Below, piece after piece: positions 61,571-64,000 of a stretch of DNA of 64,000 bases. Source of the stretch: Streptomyces sp. 549 (GTDB taxonomy: Bacteria > Actinomycetota > Actinomycetes > Streptomycetales > Streptomycetaceae); assembly GCF_030124175.1 (NCBI RefSeq), contig NZ_JASKMT010000001.1:372001-436000 (forward strand), read 5' to 3'. How positions within the stretch are numbered: position 1 is the first letter of the stretch; each line of letters opens with the position of its first letter. The notes under the pieces are model-generated. The model was not told the origin of the DNA, made no database searches, and worked only from the letters and a program-made list of their open reading frames with translations. The translations under genes were made by a program, and so were the position numbers.

Positions 61571-61575
61571 GGGTG

Positions 61576-61995
61576 TCAGCTCCCTCGGTACACGGAGTAG
61601 CCGAACGGGTTGAGCAGCAGCGGTACGTGGTAGTGCTCGCCCTCGTGGACGGCGAAGACGATCGCCACCTCGGGGAAGAAGCTGCCACGGTCCCTGGGGT
61701 CAGGGCCGCTGTCCCTTGCGCGGGGGGCGTCCTGCTGTTCCTCGGCTTGCTGGGATGAGAAGTACGGCTCCACCTCGAAGTGGAGGCGTACGTGGGTGGT
61801 GCCCGCCGGGAGGGCGGGCAGGTCCTTGCAGCGGCCGTCGGCGTCGGTCGCGGAGGCACCGTGCGCGGTCCACTCGCCGGTGCCGCCGGTGCGGGTGGCG
61901 AGCCGGACGGCGACGTCCGCGGCCGGGCGTCCGATGCTGGTGTCCAGGATGTGCGTGGACACCGAGGTCGCTGGGGTCGTCGGCTCGGTGCTCAT
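61576..61995 (-). CDS. uraH: 5-Hydroxyisourate hydrolase (transthyretin-like)
   Basis: 139 aa. Conserved VSTHILDTSIGRPAADVAVR at the start, DGRCKDLP in the middle and the diagnostic C-terminal tetrapeptide YRGS in HVPLLLNPFGYSVYRGS. It is longer than the usual about 115 aa because of an acidic/polar insert around residues 80-103 (QQAEEQQDAPRARDSGPDPR) before FFPEVAI. The insert contains an imperfect internal repeat (RARDSG/PRDRG). Active-site His and Arg are retained, so it should be active. Four bases from uraD. Confidence 0.94.
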   Translation of the reverse strand: MSTEPTTPATSVSTHILDTSIGRPAADVAVRLATRTGGTGEWTAHGASATDADGRCKDLPALPAGTTHVRLHFEVEPYFSSQQAEEQQDAPRARDSGPDPRDRGSFFPEVAIVFAVHEGEHYHVPLLLNPFGYSVYRGS

Positions 61996-61999
61996 GGTG

Positions 62000-62506
62000 T
62001 CAGGCTCCTTCGGCGAGGCGGGTCAGCCGGATGCGGTTGATCTTGACCAGTTCGGTGCGGACGTTCTCCCGCTCCCGCTCCGGTGTGTTGCCGATCCGCT
62101 CCCTCACGGCGTCCCGCATGTGGGCGGCCGTCAGGCCGGTGGCGCAGATCAGGAAGACGTGGCCGAACCTCTCCTGGTAGGCCAGGTTCAGCTCGAGCAT
62201 CTCGGCTTTCAGTTCCTCCGTCGCCCCGGCCATGCCGCGCTGTTCGCGCGAGGACGTCGGGTCGCCGGGGGTGGGGCGGCCGATGGGCGGGTGCCCGGCC
62301 ATCGCCTCGGCGAGGTCGTGCTCGCCGAGTTCGGCCATCGCGCAGTCGCTTGCGGCGAACAGGGCCGCCGCGTCGGGGTAGGGGCGCTTGGCGAGCAGCC
62401 TGTCCGCCCAGGTCGTCGAGGCGCAGACTTCCAGGAGTGACGCGCGGGCGTCACCCTCCTCGGCGGTGTTGAACCGGGTGAGACCCGGCGTGGAGCTGGA
62501 ACTCAC
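62000..62506 (-). CDS. uraD: OHCU decarboxylase
   Basis: 168 aa. Decarboxylates 2-oxo-4-hydroxy-4-carboxy-5-ureidoimidazoline to (S)-allantoin. Catalytic His in EAMAGHPPIGRP, then SSREQRGMAG, LNLAYQERFGHVFLICATGL and RIGNTPERERENVRTELVKI are the classic blocks. First gene of the uraD-uraH-uricase transcript; its promoter region includes the tcaac-N5-gttga palindrome at 62575. Confidence 0.95.
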   Translation of the reverse strand: MSSSSTPGLTRFNTAEEGDARASLLEVCASTTWADRLLAKRPYPDAAALFAASDCAMAELGEHDLAEAMAGHPPIGRPTPGDPTSSREQRGMAGATEELKAEMLELNLAYQERFGHVFLICATGLTAAHMRDAVRERIGNTPERERENVRTELVKINRIRLTRLAEGA

Positions 62507-62574
62507 GTGTCGGGCCTTTCGTGGCCGTGCTGCTGTTCGGGTTGGGAATAGCTAAACCCCCCGGCCACACCGCG

Positions 62575-62590
62575 TCAACACTTTGTTGAA
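62575..62590 (-). promoter_or_regulatory. Operator of the uricase operon
   Basis: tcaac-N5-gttga (62575-62589), third copy of this motif. On the minus strand its arm forms a -35-like ttgac, with an AT-rich -10 area near 62548-62555. The layout resembles aceB, where the same palindrome overlaps the -35. Confidence 0.68.
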
Positions 62591-62610
62591 ATTCTTTTCG
62601 TGCCGGAAAC

Positions 62611-62653
62611 CGCGACCCGCCGCCGTCCTCGGAGCGGGCGGCGGCGGGTCGCG
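62611..62653 (-). terminator. Terminator of the regulator pair
   Basis: Perfect 14-base inverted repeat (62611-62624 with 62640-62653) with a 15-base loop, 21 bases past the stop of the HTH gene and upstream of the uricase-operon promoter. Confidence 0.75.
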
Positions 62654-62673
62654 GACTCCGGAGGCGAGCAGGG

Positions 62674-63054
62674 TCAGCCGTCGCTCTTGGCGGCGTTCTC
62701 CCTGTTCAGGTAGTTGTAGACGGTGAAGCGGCTCACGCCGAGCGCGCCCGCGACGGTCTCCACGCCGTGCCGCACGGAGAAGGCGCCGCGGGTCTCGAGT
62801 ATGCGCACCACGGACTGCTTGGTCTTGCGGTCCAACTCGCGCAGCGGCTTGCCGTGGCGCCGCTCCAGGTCGGCCAGCAGGTGGTCGAGCGAGTCCGACA
62901 GGTGCGGGAGCCGGACGGCGAGCACCGGGCGGCCCTCCCAGGTCAGCACCACGTCGTCGCCCTCGGCGGCCTCGGGGCCGAGCATCTCGCCGCCCATGGC
63001 ATCGACCAGGGGGCGGACCGCGGCGGCGAACGGGTGCTCCGCGTCCGCGCTCAC
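62674..63054 (-). CDS. Helix-turn-helix regulator next to the uricase operon
   Basis: 126 aa. An N-terminal acidic region (AVRPLVDAMGGEMLGPEAAE), a middle beta-like part (VLTWEGRPVLAVRLPHLSDS) and a C-terminal helix-turn-helix VRILETRGAFSVRHGVETVA followed by GALGVSRFTVYNYLNRE, of the DauR/HTH_22 type. It lies just upstream of the uricase operon in the same direction, separated by a terminator. It may regulate that operon or the divergent hyi; the tcaac-N5-gttga motif is a possible target. Start ATG 63054 overlaps the thiamine-binding-like gene stop by ATGA. Confidence 0.82.
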   Translation of the reverse strand: MSADAEHPFAAAVRPLVDAMGGEMLGPEAAEGDDVVLTWEGRPVLAVRLPHLSDSLDHLLADLERRHGKPLRELDRKTKQSVVRILETRGAFSVRHGVETVAGALGVSRFTVYNYLNRENAAKSDG

Positions 63055-63311
63055 GCCTCGCCCTCCGCATCGGCGGGCACCACGTTCACCTGGAGGGACA
63101 CCCGGGTGGCGCCGGCCCTGAGCGTGTCGCGCAACAGGTCCTGCACGGCGGCGATGACCTGCTCGGCCCCACCTTCGGCGGTGTTGCCGAAGGGGCCGAC
63201 GTCGACGGCGTCCAGCCCGGCGGCCTGGACCACCTCACGGGCGACCACCGCATGGCGCGGGGCCTCGTCCAGATCGAACGGTTCGGTCGTGAACTCCACT
63301 CTCACTCGCAC
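63051..63311 (-). CDS. MTH1187/YkoF-type thiamine-binding-like small protein
   Basis: 86 aa from GTG 63311 (GTG 63305 or 63299 are alternatives). VRVRVEFTTEPFDLDEAPRH, AVVAREVVQAAGLDAVDVGP, FGNTAEGGAEQVIAAVQDLL and AGATRVSLQVNVV match the small ferredoxin-like fold of the thiamine-binding MTH1187 family. In this setting it is likely a ligand sensor or partner of the HTH protein with which it overlaps by 4 bases. The function in purine breakdown is unknown. Confidence 0.78.
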   Translation of the reverse strand: MRVRVEFTTEPFDLDEAPRHAVVAREVVQAAGLDAVDVGPFGNTAEGGAEQVIAAVQDLLRDTLRAGATRVSLQVNVVPADAEGEA

Positions 63312-63399
63312 GCGCTCAACGTACCCCGGTGGGCCCGCGCCGCCATCCCTGCGGGGACGACCGGCAGAGGCACGAACCACTGCAATGCGGACCCACCAC

Positions 63400-63464
63400 T
63401 TGACAGCCACCGCGAATCGACTGCACTCTTCCGTCAGATAGAAGTTAACTTCCGCTATACGGAA
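63400..63464 (+). promoter_or_regulatory. hyi promoter with two 15-base operator elements
   Basis: -35 ttgaca (63400-63405) and -10-like cactct (63424-63429) with 18-base spacing. Two elements follow: ttccgtcagatagaa (63429-63443, degenerate) and ttccgctatacggaa (63450-63464), the latter with perfect 5-base arms. The second shares 12 of 15 bases with the allR element (53544) and abuts the ribosome site, so binding would block the start of transcription. Confidence 0.72.
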
Positions 63465-63478
63465 GGAGTGCAGACCTC

Positions 63479-64000
63479 ATGGTCGACATGGTCTCCCCGG
63501 ACACGCGCTTCACAGTCAACATCTCCCTCCTGTTCACCGAGTTCCCGCTGCTGGAACGCCCCGCCGCCGCGGCGGCGGCCGGCTTCGACGCGGTGGAGCT
63601 CTGGTGGCCGTGGCCCGACACACCGACCCCGGAGGCGGCCGAACTGGACGCCCTTCGCGGGGCCCTGCGGGACGCGGGTACCCGGCTGACCGGCCTCAAC
63701 TTCTACGCCGGACAGTTGCCCGGACCCGACCGCGGCGCCCTCTCCGTGCCGGGCGAGGAGTCCGACCGCTTCCGGGCCAACATCGACGTCGCCGCCGACT
63801 TCGCCGCCTCGCTGGAGTGCCGGGCGCTCAACGCGCTGTACGGCAACCGGGTCGAGGGCGCTGACCCGGTCGAGCAGGACCGGCTGGCGCTGGAGAACCT
63901 CACCTACGCAGCCCGGGCCGCCGACCGCGTCGGCGCGGTCCTGCTGGTCGAGGCGCTGAACAAGCCCGAGTCGCCGCACTATCCGCTGGTGAGCGCACCG
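63479..64000 (+). CDS. hyi: Hydroxypyruvate isomerase, N-terminal part (3' end outside window)
   Basis: 174 codons from ATG 63479 (ATG 63488 is also possible), with GGAAGGAG 10 bases upstream; it runs off the right edge. TIM-barrel xylose-isomerase-like fold: RFTVNISLLFTEFPLLERPA, AAAAGFDAVELWWPWPDTPT, GTRLTGLNFYAGQLPGPDRG, ALNALYGNRVEG and LLVEALNKPESPHYPLV with the metal-binding Glu. It interconverts hydroxypyruvate and tartronate semialdehyde in the glyoxylate route. It is divergent from the regulator pair; its promoter carries two 15-base elements. Confidence 0.9.
   Translation, partial: MVDMVSPDTRFTVNISLLFTEFPLLERPAAAAAAGFDAVELWWPWPDTPTPEAAELDALRGALRDAGTRLTGLNFYAGQLPGPDRGALSVPGEESDRFRANIDVAADFAASLECRALNALYGNRVEGADPVEQDRLALENLTYAARAADRVGAVLLVEALNKPESPHYPLVSAP

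Overview
The window is very GC-rich chromosomal DNA with dense coding, many GTG and TTG starts, and many 4-base ATGA/GTGA gene overlaps. Mycothiol- and LLM/F420-type enzymes, Pro/Ala-rich secreted proteins and the arrangement of the allantoin genes all point to a Streptomyces or close relative. Several neighbourhoods (psd-pssA; liv operon; hydantoinase cluster; allB-alc-allR-aceB; uricase operon next to hyi) match, from memory, gene sets known in Streptomyces coelicolor. No rRNA, tRNA or CRISPR array was seen.

Layout. 0-2 kb: end of an acyl-CoA dehydrogenase, then psd-pssA (phosphatidylethanolamine synthesis). 2-8.3 kb: a five-gene branched-chain amino acid type ABC transporter with a divergent PucR-type regulator. 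8.4-10.6 kb: glycerate kinase and an HTH/Clp-N pair with a striking palindromic, probably leaderless promoter. 10.7-15.7 kb: an accessory island bracketed by IS5- and IS630-type transposase remnants, holding a small secreted protein with its own FtsX/MacB-like ABC exporter and a truncated XRE regulator. 15.9-21.2 kb: two small orphan proteins, a two-component system with a divergent secreted protein, and an unusual trypsin-like protease fused to a CAP domain. 21.5-27.1 kb: a probable five-gene operon (DinB, nucleotidyltransferase, gamma-glutamyltransferase, inositol-phosphatase-like, FAD oxidoreductase). 27.2-33.5 kb: a pyrimidine/hydantoin breakdown operon (nitrilase-type amidase, class III aminotransferase, dihydropyrimidinase, LLM oxidoreductase, NCS1 permease). 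33.6-44 kb: orphan proteins, a GntR regulator, a secreted SGNH esterase, exonuclease III, an MBL hydrolase, PcaL, a MarR regulator and a mycothiol-type enzyme. 44-50.8 kb: a sugar ABC operon with ROK kinase, a GntR regulator and a divergent Gfo/Idh/MocA dehydrogenase.

50.9-64 kb is the metabolic centre: allantoicase, allantoinase, AllR (IclR family), malate synthase, 8-oxoguanine-deaminase-like amidohydrolase, uricase, 5-hydroxyisourate hydrolase, OHCU decarboxylase and the start of hydroxypyruvate isomerase. Together they take urate to allantoin, allantoate and ureidoglycolate; the glyoxylate produced enters malate, or hydroxypyruvate and glycerate, for which the glycerate kinase at 8.4 kb could be the last step. 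Ureidoglycolate lyase, glyoxylate carboligase and xanthine dehydrogenase are not in the window.

The most interesting non-coding signals are two recurrent palindromes at these purine/glyoxylate promoters: tcaac-N5-gttga (three copies) and a 15-base ttcc...ggaa element (at allR, hyi and, degenerate, aceB). At aceB both sit on one promoter. The main candidates for something undescribed are the IS-bracketed secreted-peptide/ABC island, the leaderless HTH-ClpN locus, the protease-CAP fusion, and the LLM enzyme standing where a dihydropyrimidine dehydrogenase would be expected.
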